A stretch of 64,000 bases of DNA from an uncultured Bacilli bacterium (GCA_934140155.1 CAKPBC010000001.1:186001-250000); one strand, 5' to 3'; shown: positions 44,701 to 53,641, counted from the first letter of the stretch. The notes: a model not told the origin generated them from the sequence alone. Made by a program: numbers and translations.

Positions 44701-47700
44701 GTGACACAATAAATAAATCATCGATTGGATCTAGATGTATAAATAATATTACAAAAGAATCTAATAGTTATTTCTTTGATACTTTTGGAAGATTAATAAA
44801 TTGCTATTGGAGGACAAGAAGCAATAAATTAATGAGACGCTTAATTAATTATAATGGCAAAAATAAAATGTTTGATATTACCATGAACACATCAAAAACA
44901 TTAGTGTCGGTAAGTAAAAACATTATTGATAATAATTCTTTTTTGATTAATTCAAGTGATTTTAATGAAATTGTTCGAAAATATGAATTAGCAAGTCTTG
45001 AAATAGTTTTTGATACTGATGCTGAGTCATTTGATGAAGAAATGTTAAAAAATAATGAAATTGTAATAACGATAGATGTTACTGATAAAAACGATAAGAT
45101 TAGAACATTCAAACATACATTTAGTCAAGTTATTACTGGGATAATTGCCGCACCATTTGTTTTAATGAAAACTAATAAGTCTATAAAAGTAGTAATTCAT
45201 TCGCAAAAAGAATTAAATTATGATTATTTGTATTCTAAAATAAATGTATATAGATCAGAAGGTGCTATTAATAAATATGATGAAGATAATAATTTGATTT
45301 ACTCTATCAGTGAGGATGGTGAAACATTTTACGAAGATTTTGTAGATGATAAACCAACTAAAATAAGTACTATTGATAAGTATGGTGCTGAAAAAACAAT
45401 TTGGCAACAATATGATGAAGATAATCATCTAGTATATGTTGAAGATAATTTAGGAAACATCAAAGAGAACATTTATGATGATAAAGGTCAGTTGATTGAA
45501 GAAAAATCCTATAATAGAATTGATACTGCATTATTAAAAACTACCAAGTATAAATATGATGATAAAGGCAATATATCAAAACTAGATGGTGTAATGCGTA
45601 ATGAATTGGGTGAATATCCTCAAGAAACATATACATATGAAAATGGCAGTAATAATCTAAAACTTGTGAAAAAAGTTAATAATCAAGTAATCTCTTATGG
45701 CTATGATTTCAATACTGATGATGTGTTAAGTATTTCTTCAGATGCTTTAGGTAAGAAAAACGCCACAACATTTAAATGCACTCACGGTTATGTCACCGAA
45801 TTAACTCATCATGGAGTAAAGTTTAATTATGATTTAGATGGAGCAGGAAGAAAAACAAAAGTGGCTATTGGTGGCTGTACAAAACTAGAGGCTTCTTATA
45901 ATGATTTTTATACCTATAACAATAAAGAGAATAACAAATTAGTAACTATTACTGATGCGGAAGATAATGAGATAAAAGAAATTTATGATTGTTATGACGA
46001 TTTACTTTTAATAAAAATGCCATTATCACGAACAATTAAATACACTTATGATGATGACAAACGACTAATAACAACAGAAAATACAAACTGTAGTGTTAAT
46101 GAAAAAATCACTAATACGTATAGCGATAATTTATTGACTAAAATTGAACATAAATATGATGATATGGTTGTCTCTAAAATAATGAGCTATTATGAAAATG
46201 AATTGCTCAAGGAAAATGTTTACTCAACTGAAGATAAAGTATTTATGCATGAAAAATTTTCTTATGATTCATCATATAATAATCGCCTAAATAAAATAGA
46301 ACTTCCTATTACTAAAACTAATATTACATTTTCTTACGATTCGTTGGGAAGAACACAAAAAGAAAGAATTGAATATGAAGATTGTGGATTAGTTCTTGCT
46401 AACGAATATGAGTATTTGCAATATGATGATAACTCAATTGATTTGGTAAAAACTCATAATCAAATTATTTGTGGAGTAAATGAAATCATTGATTATGATT
46501 ATGATGTAAACGGAAATATTATTTTAGAAAAAGGAATAAATTACCAAATTAGATATCAATATGATAAATGTAATCGATTAATAAGAGAAGATAATCAAAA
46601 AATCAAACTAACTAAATTATATAATTATGATGATGGTGGTAATTTATTATTCGTTAAGGAATGTTCTTATACATTAGATGGTAATGCTAATGTTAGTAAT
46701 GTAACAACATTTGAATATGAAAAAAATGGTTGGAAAGATCAATTAATTAAATTTAATGATAAAGGCATAACTTATGATAATAGAGGAAATATTACCAAAT
46801 TAGGAAATACCATACTAAACTGGAATGAACTAAATCAATTAGCTGAATGTGGTGACAATACTTTTGCATATGATATAACAGGTAAGCGATTAACTAAAAA
46901 TAACACAACATATTTTTATGATGGTAATAGGCTTTTAAGAGAAAAAAACGGTAATAATGAAATAATATATCAATATGCTATGGAAAAAGTAATAGGATTT
47001 ACTTATAATGAACATAGATACATATATCAACGAAACATTCAAGGAGACGTCATAAGAATATATGATGGAGAAAGTAATGAAGTAGTTGCGGAGTACAGTT
47101 ATGATGCGTGGGGGAATCAAAATGTAAAAAATAAAAATGAAAATAATATCGGAGATATAAACCCAATAAGATATCGAGGATATTATTATGATAAAGAGAC
47201 AGGTTTATATTACCTAAATGCCAGATATTATGATCCTAAACTAAGAAGATTTATATCACCAGATACCTTCAGTATTCTTGATGATACAATGGGAGAAATC
47301 AATGGATTAAATCTTTATATGTATTGTGGAAATAATCCTATAAATCGGTTTGATTCAACAGGACATTCTTGGAAATCGTTTTGGAATGATGTTGGAGACT
47401 GGTTCAAAACTCATTGGATTGAATTAGCTATTGGGACTGCATTTATTATTGGAGGAGCTGTGATAACTGCTTTAACATGTGGAACTGGAACAACAGCTTG
47501 GGCTGCTTTTGGCTCAGCATTACTTAGTTCTGCAGTACAAGTTGGGGCTGGCATTGGAACTGGCATTTTAGCAAATGGTATATCAAATATAATTCAAGGT
47601 AATGATTTTTTTGATAATATTGGTGATACAATTGCATCATCTTATATGTTTTGCGGTATTTTATCTGGAGGGTCTCAAATTCTAAGTGGTGGTTTCAGAT

Positions 47701-47933
47701 TTTTGAAAACAAAAATAGGATTTAAAGGACTCGATTCTAAGTATTTTGGATTTATGTCTCCTGATAAATTGTATTACGATAAGCCTGGAATGACACTACT
47801 TAGGTTGGGGGCAAGAAAAGGCATAAGATTAGCTTTGGACTTAGGAAAATATGGAATTCATGCACATATTTTCAATTGGGCAATCCATATACCATTAATT
47901 CCGTTAATTAATGGTCTCAAAGAATTATTTTAG
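41706..47933 (+). CDS. Giant YD-repeat/RHS protein, candidate polymorphic toxin
   Basis: 2075 residues, no signal peptide or TM at the N-terminus. About 220-370 resembles a DNRLRE-type beta domain (RFIVDITNLVQDEFN). About 440-640 carries the hallmark of YD-shell proteins (FSDGWLLNISQRL). Coiled coils at about 745-775 and 813-855. Many YD-type repeats follow (YDDKGN, YDYDVNGN, YDKCNRLIRED), then the RHS core (GLYYLNARYYDPKLRRFISPD, near 1840-1860; NPINRFDSTG ending near 1885). The last 190 residues are a hydrophobic Gly/Ala-rich stretch and a tip with RLALDLGKYGIHAHIFNWAIH, the variable toxin position. It follows a holin and an NTase/Fic gene; AAAGGAG precedes the ATG. Toxin activity is an inference. 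Confidence 0.9.
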   Translation: MNIKKEIRKIKNKVSVDDFPKLDDLNDLKDTSKDFLTKTSEGASITVKRNTENDYVLSDNHFLANVGGLNLSVNQTTESLDGYKISDGEHFVSISFDKFVGTIGSLDTVNKSKITFKQTSTEDAVEITKLENGLNIDLIIDSIANINNFSCCYNIVTSSNIKTIFCNDIKKVVFVDKDTNNKIFEFDNIMAFDANDNYLINPTMEWIDVSSNVHSLNVIFQKDWAENNERTFPLRITSRLSNVEKSILKLHLFKDSARIYSLKNKSILGIKDNESYSVNAIINSEQIISYLVKEKFKNYQVLLAFTFDFGTDDSKLESILAYNGANSLNLFRDGTNRFIVDITNLVQDEFNKYEKGLTLGNLVITLMPKNKILSQSNFSLGKITPITLDDDFITIYNENNEGKQVLPTVNILKISNCYVDPSTPFKEYDVGKAGVSKINLCNKEHKHILPLGTISSNSLDVSVDLMYDTRFLKDENSQKILKNNFSDGWLLNISQRLIKDKNYRKLFGSKSITYIDGENNAHLLEEKWYYTLDNVRHYIDKTLVIIGSDKKLKYFDKFNQVYYDVEYEASSDDGLTLITTNSKLNYIRQSDLKVKKHYYIRLLGNQKFEVFMDDEGLLKIPHFPSNSVDVKDAEYRGLLTLTNTIYMIDDVKSYLSPNKIKYVGRKFLDEKGNYLRAEYLSKELLFNGSEYYVIPTLFITPDASHKVSNKIEKINYDSKEKLKVEIENEYYLDKNYVGTDYYENEDISDLNNRIMQYEEQIKQLKENILSSSEMVIDAHYNYNYSVLIKYYDMPKSITNEDYNIDTANRQFLKSKMSLKKAMDILIKYETQLMCLKEQKSALVKEQKESVQDYIVDTLGNVLGFDYYGKLIYISDKYENEIFIAYDKGKLTSIYSKDQKMIFHYNDDNLLEYLTDNKGRKKWFNYTDKMLTSICYLVENNDKLNISFTYNDGYLHTISDGVKQFKLDRTKRYIDVLLKTLTVIENNMVTNNGAESVIASDTINKSSIGSRCINNITKESNSYFFDTFGRLINCYWRTRSNKLMRRLINYNGKNKMFDITMNTSKTLVSVSKNIIDNNSFLINSSDFNEIVRKYELASLEIVFDTDAESFDEEMLKNNEIVITIDVTDKNDKIRTFKHTFSQVITGIIAAPFVLMKTNKSIKVVIHSQKELNYDYLYSKINVYRSEGAINKYDEDNNLIYSISEDGETFYEDFVDDKPTKISTIDKYGAEKTIWQQYDEDNHLVYVEDNLGNIKENIYDDKGQLIEEKSYNRIDTALLKTTKYKYDDKGNISKLDGVMRNELGEYPQETYTYENGSNNLKLVKKVNNQVISYGYDFNTDDVLSISSDALGKKNATTFKCTHGYVTELTHHGVKFNYDLDGAGRKTKVAIGGCTKLEASYNDFYTYNNKENNKLVTITDAEDNEIKEIYDCYDDLLLIKMPLSRTIKYTYDDDKRLITTENTNCSVNEKITNTYSDNLLTKIEHKYDDMVVSKIMSYYENELLKENVYSTEDKVFMHEKFSYDSSYNNRLNKIELPITKTNITFSYDSLGRTQKERIEYEDCGLVLANEYEYLQYDDNSIDLVKTHNQIICGVNEIIDYDYDVNGNIILEKGINYQIRYQYDKCNRLIREDNQKIKLTKLYNYDDGGNLLFVKECSYTLDGNANVSNVTTFEYEKNGWKDQLIKFNDKGITYDNRGNITKLGNTILNWNELNQLAECGDNTFAYDITGKRLTKNNTTYFYDGNRLLREKNGNNEIIYQYAMEKVIGFTYNEHRYIYQRNIQGDVIRIYDGESNEVVAEYSYDAWGNQNVKNKNENNIGDINPIRYRGYYYDKETGLYYLNARYYDPKLRRFISPDTFSILDDTMGEINGLNLYMYCGNNPINRFDSTGHSWKSFWNDVGDWFKTHWIELAIGTAFIIGGAVITALTCGTGTTAWAAFGSALLSSAVQVGAGIGTGILANGISNIIQGNDFFDNIGDTIASSYMFCGILSGGSQILSGGFRFLKTKIGFKGLDSKYFGFMSPDKLYYDKPGMTLLRLGARKGIRLALDLGKYGIHAHIFNWAIHIPLIPLINGLKELF

Positions 47934-47949
47934 AGGAGAACACTTAATT

Positions 47950-48324
47950 ATGATAATACGAATACACAGTAATAATGATTATATAACTATTACATATTAT
48001 AAAATTGATTTTATAAAAATAAAGCGATTATTAGATTATATAAAGATTGATAATATTTCAATATTATATGATTTATATAATAAATATGCTTTCGATAAAA
48101 CAATTTTAATCGATGAGTTTCTTGACTATATTTCCAATATTAATACTTCTTTTATAATGTTTGATGGTAGCGTTGAATCTTGTTTAATTGATAAAGAAAT
48201 TGATATTCTTAAGAATAGAAAATTGTTTGTTGCTATTGATTATTTTGAAAATATGACTACAATCTTTATTAATAAAAATAATTTAATGATTACAAAAGAA
48301 GAAATAAAGAAAATATTTAAATAG
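47950..48324 (+). CDS. Small protein after the YD-repeat gene, candidate immunity protein
   Basis: 124 residues with no TM or signal peptide, rich in Ile, Asp, Lys and Tyr; no recognised family. It starts 16 bp after the RHS gene (GAGGAG in the gap), the classical position of an immunity gene for the variable C-terminal tip. A strong terminator follows, so the cassette ends here. I choose ATG 47950; the open frame upstream lies inside the RHS gene. Immunity is inferred from position only. Confidence 0.65.
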   Translation: MIIRIHSNNDYITITYYKIDFIKIKRLLDYIKIDNISILYDLYNKYAFDKTILIDEFLDYISNINTSFIMFDGSVESCLIDKEIDILKNRKLFVAIDYFENMTTIFINKNNLMITKEEIKKIFK

Positions 48325-48345
48325 CAAACATTTATAATCAAAACT

Positions 48346-48384
48346 AGGTGAGTTTACTAAAATAAAGTGGACTTGCCTTTTTTT
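48346..48384 (+). terminator. Terminator of the YD-repeat cassette
   Basis: A 13-position stem with several G-U pairs (AGGTGAGTTTACT with AGTGGACTTGCCT) and a T-run, 22 bp past the last cassette gene. Confidence 0.75.
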
Positions 48385-48666
48385 ATAAGACTTAAACGGA
48401 AATAATTATCTTGAAATATGTATTAACTGAATATGAAAAACATAGATGAAATGGTCCAAAATTTAACATATTGTAAATTATAACTATATTATAAACAAAT
48501 TTTGTTGAAAAAAGTTACTTGTTTTAAAATACTATTTTACAATAAGTTTACTATTGTGGGCTAAGGCAATAAATTCGGAGAATAAATATACTAAATTTTT
48601 ATTTTATACCCGATCATTTTTGACGATAGTTTCCCATTAATAGTGGGAGGGCAAAAAATAGAAAAC
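48385..48666. other. AT-rich spacer before the sigma-like gene
   Basis: Nearly 300 bp with no convincing gene. Near its end CCCATTAATAGTGGG could form a small hairpin next to GGGAGGG, the only ribosome-binding-like sequence for the sigma-like gene. A 16-codon frame at about 48433 has no ribosome-binding site and I do not call it. Confidence 0.5.
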
Positions 48667-49077
48667 ATGGAATTTAAAAAGTATTACTTGGATTCGAAAA
48701 AATATATTAACATTGCTGTTAATAGCAACGAAGACTTGTTAATTGTTCGTTTTGGAAATAATGAAACAGACAAAGAAAGAAAAAGAAATTATACAATTTA
48801 TAAAAATTGTGTTGCAATGGAAAATATTGAAGAAACTATAACAGATATAGAAAGTGAATTAACTGATTATTACAACACAAAAGAATTGAAAAACGCGATT
48901 CAATTAGCATTAAATAAATTGACTAAACTTCAACAACAAGTGATTATAGAACATTTTTATAATGAGAAATCACTAAGGCAAATTGCAAGAGAAAGAAGAA
49001 CATCAATTTCTACAATTGTAGAAATTAAATCTAGAGCGTTAAATAATTTAAGAAAGGAGATTATTAATTACCAATAA
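48667..49077 (+). CDS. Sigma-70 region 4-like DNA-binding protein (ArpU/phage-regulator type)
   Basis: About 136 residues. The C-terminal half is a sigma region 4-like helix-turn-helix: LNKLTKLQQQVIIEHFYNEK, then SLRQIARERRTSISTIVEIKSRALNNLRKEI. No region 2 is present, so it is not a full sigma factor; similar proteins act as late-gene activators in Firmicutes phages. The start is uncertain: the GTG at 48643 lies on GGGAGGG, and the ATG at 48667 is 16 bases from it, longer than usual. It could control the holin/YD-repeat cassette, but this is inferred from position only. Confidence 0.7.
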   Translation: MEFKKYYLDSKKYINIAVNSNEDLLIVRFGNNETDKERKRNYTIYKNCVAMENIEETITDIESELTDYYNTKELKNAIQLALNKLTKLQQQVIIEHFYNEKSLRQIARERRTSISTIVEIKSRALNNLRKEIINYQ

Positions 49078-49150
49078 TTAATATTTGCCCTCCTATTTTT
49101 TGTATATATTTGCATAAGTTTAGCCAAAATAAATTCAAAGGAGAGAAATT

Positions 49151-49468
49151 ATGCAAAGATTAAAATGTGAAGAAGAAAAGTGTAAAAGCAACTATTGCCG
49201 ACATTGTGTAAAGGATGTAATTCAAATTTCTGATGAAGCGTGTTGTAAATCTTTTGATTGTAAAACACCTGCTACAGAAAATTTAGCAAGGAGAGAATTT
49301 GAATTTGCTTGTGATATTGGATTAGGCACGAAAAACGATATGCATCACATCTTATGTAATGAAGATAGTTGCAACTATTGGAATTTTGGCGAATGCAGTT
49401 CAAAATCAATTAAAGTTGATAAAAAAGATTGCTGCGCTAAATGTACAACCTATATGCCTAAAGAATAA
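49151..49468 (+). CDS. DUF1540 cysteine-rich protein
   Basis: 105 residues with two DUF1540-like Cys-rich units: LKCEEEKCKSNYCRHCVKD... (about 5-38) and ILCNEDSCNYWNFGECSSKS... (about 67-99). The spaced Cys residues suggest metal binding or disulfides. The family is common in Clostridia and of unknown function. RBS AAAGGAGAG; a strong terminator follows. Confidence 0.85.
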   Translation: MQRLKCEEEKCKSNYCRHCVKDVIQISDEACCKSFDCKTPATENLARREFEFACDIGLGTKNDMHHILCNEDSCNYWNFGECSSKSIKVDKKDCCAKCTTYMPKE

Positions 49469-49470
49469 TT

Positions 49471-49512
49471 ATGAAAAGAGTGGATATCAATATGAAAAAT
49501 CCACTCTTTTTC
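49471..49512 (+). terminator. Rho-independent terminator after the DUF1540 gene
   Basis: GAAAAGAGTGGAT pairs exactly with ATCCACTCTTTTTC around a short loop, with a T-run. It marks the right edge of the accessory island. Confidence 0.88.
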
Positions 49513-49566
49513 AGTGCAAAACAAGACCTAAAATGATATAATCATTACGGAAATAGGTGATGAATC

Positions 49567-50118
49567 ATGAAGCTAATAGTGGGACTTGGAAATCCAGGAA
49601 GAGAATATGCTCATACTAGACATAATATGGGATATGATGTTATAGATAAATTTGCGGATTCTTTAGGAGTTTCTTTTGATAAAGAAAATTTTAAAGGTGT
49701 ATATTGTAAAACGAGATTTCTTGATGAAGAACTTTTCCTTTTAAAACCAGAAACATATATGAATTTATCTGGTGAATGTGTGTCGCAATTTGCTAAATAT
49801 TATAAAATTGATAATGATGACATTATTGTAATATATGATGATCTTGCTTTAAATCCAGGGAAAATAAGATTACGTTCTAGCGGATCGAGTGGTGGACAAA
49901 AAGGCATGCAAAACATTATTGATTTATTACATACTGATAAAATAAAAAGAATTAGAATAGGGATAGGAGAACCGACATTTGCTTGTGTTGATTATGTACT
50001 AGGTAAGCCTAATGAAGATGATAAAATCCTTATTGATCAAGCACAAGATAAAGCTGTTGAAGCACTTAAAGAAATAATTAGAAACGATTTTCAACATGCA
50101 ATGTCCAAATTTAATTAA
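49567..50118 (+). CDS. pth: Peptidyl-tRNA hydrolase
   Basis: Recycles peptidyl-tRNA released from stalled ribosomes. 183 residues with GLGNPGREYAHTRHNMGY (catalytic His near 20, Asn10) and IYDDLALNPGKIRLRSSGS (Asp near 93) followed by GGQKGMQNI. ATG with TAGGTGATG upstream; mfd follows after 2 bp, matching the B. subtilis spoVC-mfd order. Confidence 0.97.
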   Translation: MKLIVGLGNPGREYAHTRHNMGYDVIDKFADSLGVSFDKENFKGVYCKTRFLDEELFLLKPETYMNLSGECVSQFAKYYKIDNDDIIVIYDDLALNPGKIRLRSSGSSGGQKGMQNIIDLLHTDKIKRIRIGIGEPTFACVDYVLGKPNEDDKILIDQAQDKAVEALKEIIRNDFQHAMSKFN

Positions 50119-50120
50119 TT

Positions 50121-53100
50121 ATGGCTAATGGTATTATTGATTTTATTAAAAGAAATGAAACTGTTAAAAAATTTATTAACGGAGAAAAAATAGAATATGT
50201 AACTGATGACGTTATTGGTACAGCTTTTTTAGTTGCTGCAAAGTATTTAGAAAAGAAAAGTAAAATGATAATTGTTACATCAAACTTATATAATTCACAA
50301 CGAGTTTATGAATTGTTAACTACTCTTGTATCAGAAGATGAATGTTTATTTTTCCCTGTTGATGAATTATTAAGAACTGACCTAATTGCGGAGTCTAAAG
50401 AAATGATTTCGCAACGTCTTTTTGTTCTTAATGAAATGTTAACAAAAGATCATTATATTGTTATCACTCATGTAAGTGGATTTAGTAAATTCTTACCTAG
50501 TCCAGAATTATTTAAAGATAATACTATTTCCATTAAAGTTGGAGATACAATTAACCTTACTCAAGTAAAGGAAAAATTAACAAAATTAGGTTACGCGAAT
50601 GTGCATAAAATCGATCATAGTATGCAATTTGCTAATCGTGGTGATATTCTTGATGTTTTCTCTGTTAATATGGATTCTCCATTAAGAATTGAACTATTTG
50701 ATGATTATGTTGAATCAATTCGTTTGTTTTCTTTAGATACACAAACATCAATTCAAAGTATAAATAGCATAAATATATTACCAGCATCAGAATTATTATT
50801 AAACGAAGAAGAAACTGACAATATCGAAAATAAAATTAGACATCAAGCCGAAATCGAAGAGAAACAACTTGAAAATGAAAGCAAGGATTGCTTCTTACAA
50901 AATGTTAATACCGCTATCGACAATATAAAAAATAGTCATTCAATTAGTGTCTTGCAAAAATATTACGGATTTCTTCAAAATGAACACTTCACATTAAGTG
51001 ATTACGCTAAAGATGCGACGATTATTTTAGCTAATGAAGAACAAATAAATAATTCGTTTGATTTATTAAATGGAGATGCTGATACCTTTATTATTCAAGA
51101 ATATAAAAAAGGGTTAACTCTTAAGGATTTAAGTTATTATCAAAATCTAAAATCTATTCTTTCAAAAACGAAAGAGCAAATTAAAATCCATGAGTTTGTT
51201 GGCAAAAAAGATTATGCTTCTTTTAATATTTCAAGTATTGCTGGAGTGGCTACAACTCTTAATCAAGCTATTAACTTAATTAATAATTACTTGGAACAAA
51301 GAGTAAAAATAATTATTGCTTTAGATAATAAACAACAATATGAAATTATTAAAACATCTTTAGAAGCAAATGATATAGCTTTTGAAGAATTAAGATATTT
51401 TGCTATACCACGTACTTCAATTGGCTTAATGTTAGAATCTTTAGATGAAGGTTTTGAGTTTATTGATGATAGTTTAGTGGTATTAACTTCTAAAGAACTA
51501 TTCTCATTTAAAACTAAAAGTTCTAAGTTTACTAATCGCTATAAAGAGGCTGTTGCTATTAATTCTGAGCAAGATTTAGAGCCGGGCGATTATGTTGTTC
51601 ATGAACAACATGGTGTTGGACGCTTTATTGACATTGTTACTATGGAATTTGATGGTGTGCATCGCGATTTTATCCATATTCAATATGCTGGCACAGATGT
51701 TTTATATGTTCCATTAGAACAATTTAGATTAATACGTAAATTTGTTGGTAAAGAAGGAGCGGCTCCTAAGCTTAATAAACTGGGTTCAGGAGAATGGGAT
51801 AAAACCAAACAGAAAATTAAAGAACGTATTAATGAAATGGCGGATCGTTTATTTAAATTATATTCAGAAAGAGAACAAGTTAAAGGATTTGCTTTTAAGA
51901 AAGATGATGAATTTCAATATCAATTTGAACAACAATTTCCACATGCTTTAACTAAAGATCAAGAGCAATGTCTTAAAGAAATTAAAGAAGATATGGAAAA
52001 AAGTGAGCCGATGGATCGTTTGCTATGTGGTGATGTTGGCTTTGGCAAAACAGAAATAGCTTTCCGTGCTGCATTTAAAGCAATATTAAGTGGCAAACAA
52101 GTGGCAATACTTTGTCCTACTACTTTACTTTGCCGTCAACATTATGAGAGAGCGTTAGATCGATTTGGACCATTTGATGTGAAAATTGCTGTGTTTTCTC
52201 GACTTATTGATGATTCAAAGCAAAAACAATATATGAAAAGTGTTGAAGATGGCACTGCTCATTTAGTTATTGGTACACATCGTTTATTATCTAAAGAAAT
52301 AAAATTTAATAATGTAGGACTTCTTATTATTGATGAAGAACAAAGATTTGGTGTTGAACAAAAAGAATTAATTAAAGAATTAAAGAAAAACGTTGATGTT
52401 TTAACTTTAACAGCTACACCAATACCTCGAACATTACAAATGTCACTTTTAGGTATAAGAGGATTATCACAAATTAATACTCCGCCTTCTAATCGAATGC
52501 CGATTCAAACATATGTTATGCCACAAAAAGAAGATACAATTATTGAATTAATTTCTAAAGAATTAGCTAGAAAAGGCCAAGTATTTTATCTTCATAACCA
52601 AGTCTCTGATATTTATTCAGTAGCGACAAAACTAGAGAAAAAAGTTAAAGGCTCGCGTGTTGGTGTAGCGCATGGCCAAATGGATAAAGATTCTATCGAA
52701 GATGTTATGATTAGATTTTATAATGGTGATATTGATGTTCTTGTTTGTACTTCAATAATTGAAACAGGTATTGATATTCCTAATGTTAATATGATTATTA
52801 TTGAAAATGCTGATAAATTTGGACTTTCTCAACTTTATCAAATTAAAGGACGTGTAGGTCGAGGCAATCGTATTGCTTATGCTTATTTGCTTTATAAACC
52901 AGATAAAGTATTAAATGATAATGCAAGAAAAAGATTAAAAGCGATATCTGATTTTACCGAACTCGGAAGTGGCTATAAAATTGCGCAACGTGATTTAATG
53001 ATTCGCGGTGCGGGAGATATTTTAGGTGCAGAACAAGCAGGATTTATTGATACTGTTGGTATGGATATGTATTTGCAACTTTTAAAAGAGACAATTGAAG

Positions 53101-53594
53101 AAAGACAAACAGGTATAAAATCTAATTCGAATAAAGAACAAATAAAAGGCAACTTATTATTAGATGCTTATTTGCCGAGTGATTATATTGAAAAAATTGA
53201 TAAAATAGACTTATATCAAGAAATCGATAATATAAAATCATTAGAAGAATTAGATGCTTTAAAAAAGAAAATAATTGACATTTATGGACAAATGCCTAAT
53301 GAAGTTGAATTATTATTTACAAAAAGAGAGATAACTTATCTTATAGATAGCGATAAAAGTTTTGATAAAATTATTGATAATAAAGATTCAGTGGATTTAT
53401 TATTATCAATAGAATTTTCAAGCAAAGATGGGGTTGGTGTAGTTCTTTTTAAAGCACTAACTAATTATTTAAAATACATAAAAGTTACTTACAGTAATAA
53501 ACAAATTAAAATCAAAGTATTTAAAATGACTAATTGGATTAATAAATTAAAAGATATCATTTATGCTATAAAATCATTAGATTATTTAAACTAA
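50121..53594 (+). CDS. mfd: Transcription-repair coupling factor
   Basis: Removes RNA polymerase stalled at DNA lesions and recruits UvrA. 1157 residues, full length: N-terminal UvrB-like module, RNAP-interaction domain (EPGDYVVHEQHGVGRFI at about 490), then the RecG-like translocase with Walker A GDVGFGKTE, motif II DEEQRFGV, motif III TATPIPRTLQMS and QxxGRxGR (QIKGRVGRG), and the C-terminal D7 domain. Confidence 0.98.
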   Translation: MANGIIDFIKRNETVKKFINGEKIEYVTDDVIGTAFLVAAKYLEKKSKMIIVTSNLYNSQRVYELLTTLVSEDECLFFPVDELLRTDLIAESKEMISQRLFVLNEMLTKDHYIVITHVSGFSKFLPSPELFKDNTISIKVGDTINLTQVKEKLTKLGYANVHKIDHSMQFANRGDILDVFSVNMDSPLRIELFDDYVESIRLFSLDTQTSIQSINSINILPASELLLNEEETDNIENKIRHQAEIEEKQLENESKDCFLQNVNTAIDNIKNSHSISVLQKYYGFLQNEHFTLSDYAKDATIILANEEQINNSFDLLNGDADTFIIQEYKKGLTLKDLSYYQNLKSILSKTKEQIKIHEFVGKKDYASFNISSIAGVATTLNQAINLINNYLEQRVKIIIALDNKQQYEIIKTSLEANDIAFEELRYFAIPRTSIGLMLESLDEGFEFIDDSLVVLTSKELFSFKTKSSKFTNRYKEAVAINSEQDLEPGDYVVHEQHGVGRFIDIVTMEFDGVHRDFIHIQYAGTDVLYVPLEQFRLIRKFVGKEGAAPKLNKLGSGEWDKTKQKIKERINEMADRLFKLYSEREQVKGFAFKKDDEFQYQFEQQFPHALTKDQEQCLKEIKEDMEKSEPMDRLLCGDVGFGKTEIAFRAAFKAILSGKQVAILCPTTLLCRQHYERALDRFGPFDVKIAVFSRLIDDSKQKQYMKSVEDGTAHLVIGTHRLLSKEIKFNNVGLLIIDEEQRFGVEQKELIKELKKNVDVLTLTATPIPRTLQMSLLGIRGLSQINTPPSNRMPIQTYVMPQKEDTIIELISKELARKGQVFYLHNQVSDIYSVATKLEKKVKGSRVGVAHGQMDKDSIEDVMIRFYNGDIDVLVCTSIIETGIDIPNVNMIIIENADKFGLSQLYQIKGRVGRGNRIAYAYLLYKPDKVLNDNARKRLKAISDFTELGSGYKIAQRDLMIRGAGDILGAEQAGFIDTVGMDMYLQLLKETIEERQTGIKSNSNKEQIKGNLLLDAYLPSDYIEKIDKIDLYQEIDNIKSLEELDALKKKIIDIYGQMPNEVELLFTKREITYLIDSDKSFDKIIDNKDSVDLLLSIEFSSKDGVGVVLFKALTNYLKYIKVTYSNKQIKIKVFKMTNWINKLKDIIYAIKSLDYLN

Positions 53595-53641
53595 TTAATA
53601 AAACTATTGGATTTTGATAATAATACTATTGAGGTGAAATT

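Noticed and set aside
48433..48483. A 16-codon frame (MKNIDEMVQNLTYCKL) after the toxin cassette
   Set aside because: No ribosome-binding site, too short to judge, and not conserved as far as I can tell.
40243..49468. A prophage
   Set aside because: Only a holin pair and a sigma-like regulator look phage-derived. No integrase, terminase, portal, capsid, tail or endolysin genes and no attachment-site repeats are visible.
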